From NCBI RefSeq assembly GCF_040567655.1, contig NZ_JBEXAC010000001.1, positions 806,001 through 870,000 on the forward strand: 64,000 nucleotides of DNA. Direction: 5' to 3'. Within the stretch, counting starts at the first letter, position 1. Every line of letters begins with the position of its first letter. Shown piece after piece: positions 38,051 to 46,147 of this stretch. Below the pieces are notes generated by a model. The model did not search any database and was not told the origin of the DNA. It saw only the letters and a program-made list of their open reading frames with translations. The translations under genes and the position numbers were made by a program. This stretch comes from Chitinophaga sp. H8. GTDB lineage: Bacteria; Bacteroidota; Bacteroidia; Chitinophagales; Chitinophagaceae.

Positions 38051-38128
38051 TTAGCAACAAGCGCTCCCTGGCCGGGTGAAGTAAATGCAACATCGGTGGC
38101 AGTTGCGGTGGTAATGATTGTTGTTCAT
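38051..38128 (-). CDS. Cys-rich 25-residue mini-ORF after the SAM-type leader
   Basis: The ATG at 38128 begins 5 nt after the 3' strand of helix P1 of the putative riboswitch. The peptide begins MNNNHYHRNCHRCC and ends GSACC, so five of its 25 residues are cysteine and several are His or Arg. It ends in TAA at 38051. The position suggests that helix P1 formation would block its initiation region. It could be a leader peptide whose translation reads cysteine supply for the TlpA-like gene 154 bp further on. Expression is not shown. Confidence 0.45.
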   Translation of the reverse strand: MNNNHYHRNCHRCCIYFTRPGSACC

Positions 38129-38133
38129 GGTTA

Positions 38134-38240
38134 GTCAATTTATATTTTACATATCGTTACCAGGTTAGCACTTATTCCAGGGTAGGAAAGTTGCTAGAAG
38201 TTCGCAGAGCCTGACTCTCCCTTCTTCTGTATAAATTAAC
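38134..38240 (-). ncRNA. Putative SAM-I-clan riboswitch
   Basis: Minus-strand folding: P1 pairs GTTAATTTATA (38240-38230) with TATAAATTGAC (38144-38134), 11 pairs with one G-U. P2 is AGAAG (38228-38224) with CTTCT (38200-38196), capped by AGAG-TCAGG-CTCT, with a purine-rich kink-turn-like internal loop (GCGAA side). P3 is TTCC/GGAA inside GCAAC ... AAGTGCTAA, the S-box signature. The loop CAGG can form a pseudoknot with CCTG (38164-38161). In the classic S-box these are CTGG and CCAG, so the pairing covaries. A P4 helix is not evident, as in the SAM-I/IV variant class. S-adenosylmethionine should repress the genes downstream. Confidence 0.75.
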
Positions 38241-38274
38241 TAATTAATGGTGGTGATTAATTAGAGTGGTAGTG

Positions 38275-38306
38275 CAAAGATAGGTGGGGTTATTTTATTT
38301 TCCAAA
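38275..38306 (-). promoter_or_regulatory. Near-consensus promoter of the SAM-leader unit
   Basis: On the minus strand TTTG (38306-38303), a 20-bp spacer and TATCTTTG (38282-38275) match the Bacteroidota consensus exactly. Transcription should start near 38270. The leader first forms a small hairpin (CTAATTAA/TTAATTAG, 38264-38240) that overlaps the 5' edge of helix P1, then the riboswitch. Confidence 0.75.
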
Positions 38307-38419
38307 TAATAGTCTATAAATTTTATGGACTAATAATAATCCATGATAAAAGCAGGTGTAGCAGGTAATTCATAAAAGGAGAGCAGAGGACTTAAGGAGC
38401 CTGATGTATTGATTAAAAT

Positions 38420-38456
38420 AAAAAGTCCGGTAGATGAAAATGCTACCGGACTTTTT
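38420..38456 (-). terminator. Terminator after the 38480-38962 lipoprotein gene
   Basis: AAAAAGTCCGGTAG (38420-38433) pairs perfectly with CTACCGGACTTTTT (38443-38456) around a 9-nt loop. It gives a T-run on either strand. It separates the lipoprotein gene from the promoter of the SAM-leader unit. Confidence 0.9.
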
Positions 38457-38479
38457 AAATATCATTAATTTTTAAGATC

Positions 38480-38962
38480 CTATTCCATATTATAGCTGTT
38501 CAGGCTGGCTGGAATATCATTGATATTAGCCCTGAAAGGCATTGTTTTTCCGTCAAACAAAAATATTTCCCAGCCATACTTCGGATCATTCATATCTATT
38601 TTATGAGAGGTGCCATCCGACAATTTAAAATGTAAAGTGTTATTATTCGTAACATCTATGATTTTAATGCCTTTGCTTTCCAGCAATTCTTTGTCGGCAG
38701 CCATGTAATTGAGATTGTCATCAGCCAGCGTATAAAAAGCTTCGTCTGTATTTGTTTTTTCTATGGCTTCAATTTTTGTACTGTCCGGTGTACAGAAAAT
38801 AGCACAGGGAGTAGTAATGGTAATTATATTGGAAGTTCCTGACGCAGCGGTACTTTGTGCTGCCAGCGGAACGTCTGTGGCATTTTCCTGTGCTGACTGA
38901 TCGGGCTGATGGCAAGCGGCAAGGCAAATCAAGATAATTGGCAAAAGTTGGTAATACTTCAT
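38480..38962 (-). CDS. Lipoprotein of unknown function
   Basis: This 160-residue protein has the lipobox LAAC (Cys17). The start MKYYQLLPI at 38962 is preferred; the frame extends to 39058, but that is upstream of the likely transcription start (promoter at 39029-39059). The mature part has two close cysteines (PCAIFC) and no motif I recognise. It is a single-gene unit with its own promoter and terminator. It could be a short envelope protein; no function is claimed. Confidence 0.75.
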   Translation of the reverse strand: MKYYQLLPIILICLAACHQPDQSAQENATDVPLAAQSTAASGTSNIITITTPCAIFCTPDSTKIEAIEKTNTDEAFYTLADDNLNYMAADKELLESKGIKIIDVTNNNTLHFKLSDGTSHKIDMNDPKYGWEIFLFDGKTMPFRANINDIPASLNSYNME

Positions 38963-39028
38963 GGAATAATAGTATGGTCTTTTAAATGACCTGTTTACAG
39001 GTTGTTCAAATACAGTATAAGGATATCG

Positions 39029-39059
39029 CAAATTTAACCTTAAATATTTAAAAAACAAT
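39029..39059 (-). promoter_or_regulatory. Promoter of the 38480-38962 lipoprotein gene
   Basis: On the minus strand ATTG (39059-39056), 19 bp and TAAATTTG (39036-39029) match the consensus, with a perfect -7 box. The leader, about 60 nt, contains the hairpin ACCTG-TTTA-CAGGT at 38989-39002. Confidence 0.55.
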
Positions 39060-39162
39060 TAGTGGGTACCTGCGATATTATTGTGTTGACTGGTAGTTTT
39101 TTTAATTATTACATCATAAATGTGCCCAATTTCTAATCCCTGAATAGCCCTTTCAAAAAAAA

Positions 39163-39193
39163 GTTGGCAGATTAGGAATTAGTATTACTTTTG
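39163..39193 (+). promoter_or_regulatory. Promoter of the tetR-efflux region
   Basis: GTTG (39163-39166), 19 bp and TACTTTTG (39186-39193), with a perfect -7 box. The predicted start lies within the palindrome at 39196-39211, the ideal position for repression. Confidence 0.6.
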
Positions 39194-39195
39194 TA

Positions 39196-39211
39196 TTAAC
39201 CAAATGGTTAA
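39196..39211 (+). promoter_or_regulatory. TetR operator, copy 1 (before tetR)
   Basis: TTAACCAAATGGTTAA is a perfect 7-2-7 inverted repeat directly after the -7 box and 15 bp before the tetR start. A near-identical copy precedes tolC at 39852-39867. Autoregulation by the TetR protein encoded next is the natural reading. Confidence 0.7.
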
Positions 39212-39225
39212 ACATATTAGTTGAT

Positions 39226-39834
39226 ATGAACGCGGAAAAAAATACGGAAGAACAGATTATTGAAGCAGCCAAGAAGATCTTTACAAAAAAAGGATTGGCA
39301 GGTGCGCGTATGCAGGATATTGCAGATGAGGCCGGGATTAATAAAGCAATGCTGCATTATTACTACCGGAGCAAGGATAAGCTGTTTGAAATAGTATTTA
39401 ACGAAGCGATCAATAAGGTCATGACCAATCTGAATACTATCCTGGCAGCGAAGATGCCTTTTCCGGAAAAGATTAAGGCAATTATAGAGAATTACATAAC
39501 AGCTTTAACGGCTAATCCGCAACTCCCCTTATTTGTTCTGCATGAAATCACGCAGAATCCGGAAATGTTCATCAGGGAATTGAAAGCCAGGGTAGGATTT
39601 CCTAATGTAGCTGCTTTTATGAGAGAAATTGTGGAAGAAGGTGAAAAGGGCACTATCCGGAAAATAAGTCCGGTGCAGCTGGTGATGAATATCCTCTCCA
39701 TGAGCGTATTTCCATTTGTTGCCAAACCGCTGTTTCAGGCAGTGGCTGAGATAGATGATGTGCAGTTCCGTATGATAATGGAAGATCGCAAACGGGTATT
39801 GGTAGAGTTTATTCTGGCGGCGTTGAGGCCGTAG
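39226..39834 (+). CDS. TetR/AcrR-family repressor
   Basis: This 202-residue regulator has an N-terminal HTH (residues about 9-55: EQIIEAAKKIFTKKGLAGARMQDIA in two parts, EAGINKAMLHYYYRSKDKLF) and a helical ligand-binding domain. TetR proteins bind palindromes as dimers and release DNA on ligand binding. It directly precedes the TolC/HlyD/ABC efflux genes, and the same palindrome occurs upstream of both tetR and tolC, so it very likely represses the whole set. The inducer is unknown. Confidence 0.92.
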   Translation: MNAEKNTEEQIIEAAKKIFTKKGLAGARMQDIADEAGINKAMLHYYYRSKDKLFEIVFNEAINKVMTNLNTILAAKMPFPEKIKAIIENYITALTANPQLPLFVLHEITQNPEMFIRELKARVGFPNVAAFMREIVEEGEKGTIRKISPVQLVMNILSMSVFPFVAKPLFQAVAEIDDVQFRMIMEDRKRVLVEFILAALRP

Positions 39835-39851
39835 TTTTTTTTATTTGCTTA

Positions 39852-39867
39852 TTAACCATTTAGTTAA
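39852..39867 (+). promoter_or_regulatory. TetR operator, copy 2 (before tolC)
   Basis: TTAACCATTTAGTTAA matches operator copy 1 with one mismatch in the right arm. It sits 15 bp before the tolC ATG, the same distance as copy 1 from tetR. No strong promoter was seen immediately upstream, so tolC may be read from the tetR promoter as well. Confidence 0.6.
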
Positions 39868-39882
39868 ATAAAATAGTTGATA

Positions 39883-41145
39883 ATGAAAAAGTTCGTTTGG
39901 TGCTTATTGTTAGTAGCTACTCAAACCAGCGCTCAGGATAGCACTGTTTTTACGCTGGAGCAATGCCAGCAACTGGCCAGGGAAAACTACCCATTGCTGA
40001 AGCAGCAAACGGTGCTGGACCAGATCCTGCAATGGCAAAACAAAAACAGCAACACGGCCTATCTGCCACAGGCAGAATTAAACGGACAAGCTACTTATCA
40101 GTCTGATGTAACACAGATCCCCATCAAACTTCCTAACATGACGATTCCTGTATTGCCTAAAGACCAGTACAGAGCCACCATAGATATAAAGCAGCTGCTG
40201 TATGACGGCGGATTTACCCGTGAACAAAAAGCATTACAATCCCTGCAGCAAAAATCAGAGCAACAGAAAGTAGAAGTGGAACTATATCGCCTGAAACAAC
40301 AGGTAACGCAGGTGTACTTCAGTGCATTATTGGCGGAAGAGTATATCGCTGCTTCCCGTCAGGCGCAGGCAGATGTGCAACAAAGAATAGAAAAGCTGAC
40401 TGCAGGCGTCAATAATGGTACTGTGTTGCCTTCTAATGTAGACCTTTTACAGGCAGAATTATTAAAGATAAACCAGCAGGAGATTGCAGCGCAATCCTCC
40501 AAAGGCTCCTCGATAGAAGTGCTAAAGCTGCTTATCGGCCAGCAGGTAGTGTCTGCAATAAAACTGGTAATGCCCGGAGTAGTAATAGCTACACCTGCGG
40601 ATACACTCAACCGGCCGGAACTGCAATTGTATCGCTTACAATCAGATGTACTCAAACAACAATCTGCATTAACGGGTAGCAAGCAGTTGCCGCGTATCAG
40701 CGCCTTTGTACAGGGAGGATACGGCCGTCCCGGATTAAATATGCTGAATACTGATTTTGCAGCTTTTTATACGGGTGGTGTACGGCTCAACTGGACATTA
40801 TGGAACTGGCGGTATCAGCGGAATGAACAACAGGTGCTGGCATTACAGCAAAAGAATATTGCCAGCCAGACAGCTACTTTTACGCTCAATACCAGGGTGC
40901 AGCTGGCACAGCAGGCGGCAGAAATAGACCAGCTGAAACAAATACTGGATAAAGACCGGGAGATCATTACGCTGCGTGTCAGGGTAAAGGAAGCTGCGGC
41001 AGCTCAGCTGGATAATGGCGTGATCACCGTACACGATTACCTGTCGGACCTGAATGCGGAAACACAGGCCCACATCAATCAAAGCACACACGAAATACAG
41101 CTGGCTATGGCACATATCAACTACCAGCTTATTCAGGGATATTAA
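39883..41145 (+). CDS. TolC-family outer-membrane efflux protein
   Basis: This 420-residue protein has a signal peptide (MKKFVWCLLLVATQTSAQ). Two repeats of long helical hairpins with Gln-rich coiled coils follow (VFTLEQCQQLARENYPLLKQQ, YFSALLAEEYIAASRQAQADVQQRIEKL), the TolC pattern. It would form the outer-membrane duct of the type I-like exporter encoded next. The frame also opens at 39877, two codons earlier. It is 31 bp from the HlyD gene. Confidence 0.92.
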   Translation: MKKFVWCLLLVATQTSAQDSTVFTLEQCQQLARENYPLLKQQTVLDQILQWQNKNSNTAYLPQAELNGQATYQSDVTQIPIKLPNMTIPVLPKDQYRATIDIKQLLYDGGFTREQKALQSLQQKSEQQKVEVELYRLKQQVTQVYFSALLAEEYIAASRQAQADVQQRIEKLTAGVNNGTVLPSNVDLLQAELLKINQQEIAAQSSKGSSIEVLKLLIGQQVVSAIKLVMPGVVIATPADTLNRPELQLYRLQSDVLKQQSALTGSKQLPRISAFVQGGYGRPGLNMLNTDFAAFYTGGVRLNWTLWNWRYQRNEQQVLALQQKNIASQTATFTLNTRVQLAQQAAEIDQLKQILDKDREIITLRVRVKEAAAAQLDNGVITVHDYLSDLNAETQAHINQSTHEIQLAMAHINYQLIQGY

Positions 41146-41176
41146 GCACTCACTGTTTTTGTAAAAACACGTCATC

Positions 41177-42076
41177 ATGAAAACAACATTTACGGGAATA
41201 CTACTGGCTACTGCCTTAATGGCCTGCAAGTCCAATAAACATGAAGCAGATGCCTACGGGAATTTTGAGGCAGTAGAAACCATTGTTTCCGCAGAAGGTA
41301 CCGGCAAAATATTAGTGTTTGGTGTGGAAGAAGGCATGATATTACCTGCAGATACTATTGTAGGCTGGATTGATTCTACACAGCTGCACCTGAAAAAGAC
41401 GCAGCTGCAGGCAAATATTAAAGCAGTACTCAGCAAAAGACCAGATGCAGGTCCGCAACTGCAGGTAATCCGCGAACAGATCGCTACACAGAAAAGAGAA
41501 CAGCAACGTATTACCAACCTGCTCAATGCCCGCGCTGCAACATCAAAACAACTGGATGATATCAATGCACAGATAGCAGTGCTGGAAAAACAATATACCT
41601 CCCTGGCCTCTTCTTTGCAAACACAAACCACCGGACTTACTTCCGAAACGCAACCTTTACAGGCACAGGTGGCACAGGTAAATGACCAACTGTCACAAAC
41701 CCGCATCACCAATCCCCTCCACGGAACAGTGCTGACTAAATATGTGGAAAAAGGAGAGGTGGTAAACTATGGTAAAGCACTTTATAAAATAGCTGACCTG
41801 TCCGAAATTATTTTGAGAGCCTATGTAGGTGAAGAACAATTGGGACAGGTAAAAATAGGAGCGCCTGTAACAGTGCTGACGGATGCGCCGGAAGGGAAAT
41901 ACCGGGAATGGAAGGGGACCATCACCTGGGTGTCTGCTGCAGCAGAATTTACGCCTAAAGTAATACAGACCAAAGAAGAAAGGACCAACCTGGTATATGC
42001 TGTTAAGGTAAAAGTAAAGAATGATGGCAGTATCAAAATAGGCATGCCGGGAGAACTACAATTCTCAAAACCATAA
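41177..42076 (+). CDS. HlyD-family periplasmic adaptor
   Basis: This 299-residue membrane-fusion protein has a lipobox-like MACKSN (Cys16), a split biotinyl-lipoyl domain (VSAEGTGKILVFGVEEGMIL and HGTVLTKYVEKGEVVNYGKALYKIAD), a central coiled-coil hairpin (about 75-175) and a beta-barrel domain (GEEQLGQVKIGAPVTV). It links the ABC inner-membrane pump with TolC. It is 4 bp from the ATPase gene. It corresponds to YbhG of the E. coli ybhGFSR exporter. Confidence 0.93.
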   Translation: MKTTFTGILLATALMACKSNKHEADAYGNFEAVETIVSAEGTGKILVFGVEEGMILPADTIVGWIDSTQLHLKKTQLQANIKAVLSKRPDAGPQLQVIREQIATQKREQQRITNLLNARAATSKQLDDINAQIAVLEKQYTSLASSLQTQTTGLTSETQPLQAQVAQVNDQLSQTRITNPLHGTVLTKYVEKGEVVNYGKALYKIADLSEIILRAYVGEEQLGQVKIGAPVTVLTDAPEGKYREWKGTITWVSAAAEFTPKVIQTKEERTNLVYAVKVKVKNDGSIKIGMPGELQFSKP

Positions 42077-42080
42077 TACC

Positions 42081-42995
42081 ATGGGAACTCCTATTCAAGT
42101 AACCGGTGTATATAAAAAATTTGACGCTGTACAGGCACTAAAGGATATTTCTTTTGATGTACAGCCGGGGGAATTGTTTGGATTGATAGGGCCGGATGGT
42201 GCAGGGAAATCTACCTTATTCCGCATACTCACCACTTTACTTTTGGCGGATAAAGGTAATGCTACGGTAAATGGCCTGGATGTGGTAAAAGATTATAAAG
42301 CAATCAGAAAGATAGTAGGGTATATGCCGGGGCGGTTTTCTCTTTACCAGGATCTTACGGTGGAAGAAAACCTGCACTTTTTTGCTACCATTTTTAATAC
42401 CACCATTGTTGCCAATTATGACCTGATCCGCGACATCTATGTGCAGATTGAACCTTTTAAAAACAGGCCTGCCGGGAAGTTATCGGGAGGAATGAAACAA
42501 AAACTGGCATTATGTTGTGCACTGATTCATAAACCGGTAGTATTATTCCTGGATGAACCTACTACCGGGGTGGACCCCGTTTCCCGTAAAGAGTTCTGGG
42601 AGATGCTGCAACGGCTGAAGCAAAAAGGTATTCCTATCCTCGTATCTACGCCTTATATGGATGAAGCCATCTTATGCGACCGTGTAGCCCTGATACAAAA
42701 AGGGGAAATAATGGGGATTGATACACCTCAGCATATTACGGCACAGTTCTCCAAACCCATGTGGGCATTACGGGCTAAAAACATGTATCATTTGCTGCAG
42801 GAGCTGCGCGGGTTTGAACATACCCACAGCTGCTATGCATTTGGAGAATACCTGCACCTGACCCTGCAAAATGATCAGGCGGATGAACAGCTGCTGCGGG
42901 ATTATCTGAAAGGGAAGCAGCATGAAGATCTGGACATCTTTCCAATTGCTGCGGGTATTGAAGATTGTTTTATCGAAATGATGGAAAGCCGTTAA
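42081..42995 (+). CDS. ABC transporter ATP-binding protein (first of pair)
   Basis: This 304-residue ATPase has Walker A GPDGAGKST (about 38-46), signature LSGGMKQK, Walker B VLFLDEPTTGVDP and an H-loop-like STPYMDEA. It corresponds to the N-terminal half of YbhF, which in E. coli is a single tandem ATPase; here the halves are separate genes. The final ~70 residues extend past the core. It should energise the ABC-2 permeases downstream. Confidence 0.93.
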   Translation: MGTPIQVTGVYKKFDAVQALKDISFDVQPGELFGLIGPDGAGKSTLFRILTTLLLADKGNATVNGLDVVKDYKAIRKIVGYMPGRFSLYQDLTVEENLHFFATIFNTTIVANYDLIRDIYVQIEPFKNRPAGKLSGGMKQKLALCCALIHKPVVLFLDEPTTGVDPVSRKEFWEMLQRLKQKGIPILVSTPYMDEAILCDRVALIQKGEIMGIDTPQHITAQFSKPMWALRAKNMYHLLQELRGFEHTHSCYAFGEYLHLTLQNDQADEQLLRDYLKGKQHEDLDIFPIAAGIEDCFIEMMESR

Positions 42996-43031
42996 GTACA
43001 TTATTTGATCATTACTTATTTAGTTATCAGC

Positions 43032-43754
43032 ATGGATCCGATAGTTACCAAAGCACTTACTAAAAAATTCGGCGATTTTATCGCTACCAATGCCATCACA
43101 TTTGAAGTGAAACAGGGAGAAATCTTTGGATTCCTGGGGGCCAATGGTGCCGGTAAAACGACGGCCATGCGCATGCTGTGCGGACTGCTGAAGCCTACGA
43201 GCGGCACCGCACAGGTAGCGGGATACGATGTGTACACCCAAACGGAACAGGTGAAAAAGAGTATTGGTTATATGAGCCAGAAATTTTCCTTGTATGAAGA
43301 CCTGACGGTGAAGGAAAATATCCGTTTTTATGGAGGTATCTACGGTTTGCGTAATCAGGAGATAAAGGATAAGACAGGACAATTACTGGAGAAGCTGGGT
43401 ATTCCACAGGTGGCTAATCAGCTGGTAAGTGCATTGCCATTGGGCTGGAAGCAGAAGCTGGCTTTTTCTATCGCAATTATACACAACCCGTCTATCGTAT
43501 TCCTGGATGAGCCAACGGGTGGGGTAGATCCGATTACCCGCCGGCAGTTCTGGGACCTGATCTATGAGGCGGCCGACAGAGGTGTTACCGTTTTTGTAAC
43601 CACACATTACATGGATGAGGCAGAATACTGTAACAGGGTATCGATCATGGTAGATGGTAAAATAGCGGCACTGGGGGCGCCGAGGGTATTGAAAGATCAA
43701 TTCGGGGCTGCTACCATGAACGATGTGTTTTTGCAATTGGCAAGAGGAAAGTAA
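43032..43754 (+). CDS. ABC transporter ATP-binding protein (second of pair)
   Basis: This 240-residue ATPase has Walker A GANGAGKTT and Walker B IVFLDEPTGGVDP. The signature is degenerate (LPLGWKQK in place of LSGGQ), as in the C-terminal half of YbhF-type tandem ATPases, so the two proteins probably form an asymmetric dimer. I chose the ATG at 43032 (MDPIVTKALTKKF). The longer open frame from 43005 starts with a likely non-coding stretch. It is 36 bp after the first ATPase gene. Confidence 0.92.
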   Translation: MDPIVTKALTKKFGDFIATNAITFEVKQGEIFGFLGANGAGKTTAMRMLCGLLKPTSGTAQVAGYDVYTQTEQVKKSIGYMSQKFSLYEDLTVKENIRFYGGIYGLRNQEIKDKTGQLLEKLGIPQVANQLVSALPLGWKQKLAFSIAIIHNPSIVFLDEPTGGVDPITRRQFWDLIYEAADRGVTVFVTTHYMDEAEYCNRVSIMVDGKIAALGAPRVLKDQFGAATMNDVFLQLARGK

Positions 43755-43791
43755 TACCGCAATGGTTGTAATTCATCATGGTTAATTTTTA

Positions 43792-44904
43792 ATGGAAATG
43801 AAGCAATTCCTGGTTTTTGCACAGAAAGAATTTTACCACATTTTCCGGGATAAGCGTACACTGCTTATCCTGTTTGGGATGCCCATTGTGCAGATCATCC
43901 TGTTCGGGTTTGCTATCACCAACGAAATAAAAAATGCAAGTATAGCGGTACTGGATCAATCGGGAGATGTATATAGCAGGCAACTGATCCAGCGTATGAC
44001 TGCCTCCGGATATTTTAAAGTGACCCATTATCTCCAGCATAATGATCAGATTGAACCCACATTTAAGGAAGGCGATATTAAGATGGCGATAGTAATACCG
44101 CCTGAGTTCGGGCAGTCTTTTTTCCATCTTAAAAAAGCACCATTGCAATTACTGGCAGATGCAGGTGATCCTAATACGGCTACTACTTTACTGAATTATG
44201 CGAATGCTATTATTGGGACCTATCAGCAGGACCTGAACCGGCAAACCAAACTACCGCTTACAATTGATACTTCGGTGCGGATGCTTTACAACCCGGCTTT
44301 AAAAAGTGTATACCTTTTTGTGCCGGGGGTAATGACGCTGATATTATTGCTCGTATCAGCTATGATGACCTCTATTACGATTGCCAGAGAAAAAGAGATC
44401 GGTACTATGGAGATATTGCTGGTATCTCCATTGCCCCCGGTAATGATTATTGCAGGAAAAGTAGTGCCCTATATTTTACTGTCATTTATCAACGCTATTG
44501 TGATATTGAGTATGGGGGTATGGATTTTTGGTATGCCGGTAAAAGGAAGCATTGTATTGTTATTGATGGAATGCATCCTGTTTGTACTTACTGCCTTATC
44601 ATTAGGAATTTTTATTTCCTCGCTCACTAATAGCCAGCAAACTGCCATGATGGCTTCTATGATGGGGCTACTGATGCCTACCGTGTTGTTGTCTGGTTTT
44701 GTGTTCCCATTGGAAAGCATGCCTCAACCCTTACAAATCCTGTCTAATATACTTCCCGCAAAGTGGTTTATTATTATCCTGAAAGACATTATGCTCAAAG
44801 GGTCAGGACTACGGGATCTATGGCTGCAAACAGTGGTGCTGGCAGGAATGGCATTTGTATTTCTTGTGCTGAGTATCCGGAACTTTAAAATCAGGTTAGG
44901 CTAA
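43792..44904 (+). CDS. ABC-2 permease, YbhS-like
   Basis: This 370-residue protein has one N-terminal helix (TLLILFGMPIVQIILFGFAIT), a large extracytoplasmic domain and five C-terminal helices. Motif EKEIGTMEILLVSPLPP is typical of ABC-2 exporters. It should form a heterodimeric channel with the product of the next gene. The stop overlaps the start of the next gene by one base (TAATG), which suggests coupled translation. Confidence 0.93.
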   Translation: MEMKQFLVFAQKEFYHIFRDKRTLLILFGMPIVQIILFGFAITNEIKNASIAVLDQSGDVYSRQLIQRMTASGYFKVTHYLQHNDQIEPTFKEGDIKMAIVIPPEFGQSFFHLKKAPLQLLADAGDPNTATTLLNYANAIIGTYQQDLNRQTKLPLTIDTSVRMLYNPALKSVYLFVPGVMTLILLLVSAMMTSITIAREKEIGTMEILLVSPLPPVMIIAGKVVPYILLSFINAIVILSMGVWIFGMPVKGSIVLLLMECILFVLTALSLGIFISSLTNSQQTAMMASMMGLLMPTVLLSGFVFPLESMPQPLQILSNILPAKWFIIILKDIMLKGSGLRDLWLQTVVLAGMAFVFLVLSIRNFKIRLG

Positions 44905-46022
44905 TGCGGACGATTCTATTCATATTACAAAAGGAGTTTATCCAGATTTTCCGCAACAAGGCAATGCTGCGGATCATACTGGTGGTACCGATCGTGCAGT
45001 TGATCGTATTGGCTAATGCAGCTAATTATGAAATTAAGAACATCGCCATTGATGTGGTGAACCAGGATATGTCGCCCTGGTCACAACGGTTGGTAAACAA
45101 ATTATTGTCGTCCGGTTATTTCAGGCTAAACCGGCAAACGTTCAGCCAGCGGGAAGCGTATGAAGATATAAAGGCGGATAAAGCAGACCTCATCTTAACG
45201 ATCCCTGCTCATTTTGAGCGTAACCTGGTGAGAGAAGGAGAGGCGGCTATACAGCTGGTAGTAAATGCTATTAATGGGAGCAAGGCGGGATTGGCGAATG
45301 GATATGCTGCCAGCATTATCCGGGATTTTAATCAGCAGATTAGGGTGGAATGGCTGGCGCTGGATAAACTGGAAGGCCCTTCCGTAATAGCAGTTACTTC
45401 CACCAATTGGTTTAATGCGCGCATGGATTATAAAGTATTTATGGTGCCAGGTATCCTGGTGGTATTGGTGACGATGATTGCCGCTTTTCTTTCCGGAATG
45501 AACATTGTAAGAGAAAAAGAGATGGGTACTATAGAACAATTGAATGTAACCCCCATACGTAAGCATCATTTTATATTAGGTAAGCTCCTGCCGTTCTGGA
45601 TCCTGGCATTGTTTGAACTGGCATTTGGCCTGCTGGTGGGTAAACTTTTATTCCATATTCCGGTAGCCGGAAATATTGGTTGGGTATTTCTGTTTGCGGC
45701 CATTTATCTCTGGGTGATGCTGGGGATGGGACTGCTTATTTCTACCGTAACAGATACACAACAACAGGCTATGTTTATCTCCTGGTTTTTTGTGATCATC
45801 TTTATGTTGATGAGCGGTTTGTTTACACCGGTAGAAAGTATGCCTCACTGGGCACAGGTGATTACCTGGTTTAATCCCATTGCCTATTTCGTAAAAATCA
45901 TAAGGATGGTAATGTTGAAAGGAAGCGGCTGGGTGGATATCCAGTTCAGCTTGCTGGCCATGTTGGGGGCTGCCATAGTAATGAATTTGATAGCCATCCG
46001 GAATTATCGCAAAACAGTATAA
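44904..46022 (+). CDS. ABC-2 permease, YbhR-like
   Basis: This 372-residue protein has the same topology as its neighbour (one N-terminal helix, an extracytoplasmic domain, then five helices) with REKEMGTIEQLNVTPIRKHHF. It is the last gene of the TetR-controlled export operon, followed by a terminator at 46102-46125. Exported compounds of YbhFSR-like systems include cationic drugs and some small molecules, so drug efflux is a fair guess. Confidence 0.93.
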   Translation: MRTILFILQKEFIQIFRNKAMLRIILVVPIVQLIVLANAANYEIKNIAIDVVNQDMSPWSQRLVNKLLSSGYFRLNRQTFSQREAYEDIKADKADLILTIPAHFERNLVREGEAAIQLVVNAINGSKAGLANGYAASIIRDFNQQIRVEWLALDKLEGPSVIAVTSTNWFNARMDYKVFMVPGILVVLVTMIAAFLSGMNIVREKEMGTIEQLNVTPIRKHHFILGKLLPFWILALFELAFGLLVGKLLFHIPVAGNIGWVFLFAAIYLWVMLGMGLLISTVTDTQQQAMFISWFFVIIFMLMSGLFTPVESMPHWAQVITWFNPIAYFVKIIRMVMLKGSGWVDIQFSLLAMLGAAIVMNLIAIRNYRKTV

Positions 46023-46101
46023 AAACAATGTGTAATAGCAGCAGAACCTTTTTTAAATAGTGCTGTTTTTGTAACAGTGTAACAGTTGTAGGTTTAGCAA
46101 T

Positions 46102-46129
46102 AGCCGGGATAGTCATATTCCGGCTTTTG
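46102..46129 (+). terminator. Terminator after the export operon
   Basis: AGCCGGGATA (46102-46111) pairs with TATTCCGGCT (46116-46125), ten pairs with one G-U and a GTCA loop, followed by TTTG. It lies 80 bp after the last permease gene. Confidence 0.8.
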
Positions 46130-46147
46130 TCTTATGATAACGCCTGG

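Noticed and set aside
38134..38240. Cobalamin or TPP riboswitch
   Set aside because: No GCCACTG box (cobalamin) and no CTGAGA thi-box core; the core motifs and pseudoknot fit the SAM-I clan instead.
43032..43754. Defective ABC ATPase because the LSGGQ motif is replaced by LPLGW
   Set aside because: This degenerate signature is normal for the second ATPase of YbhF-type exporters, so it is not a pseudogene.
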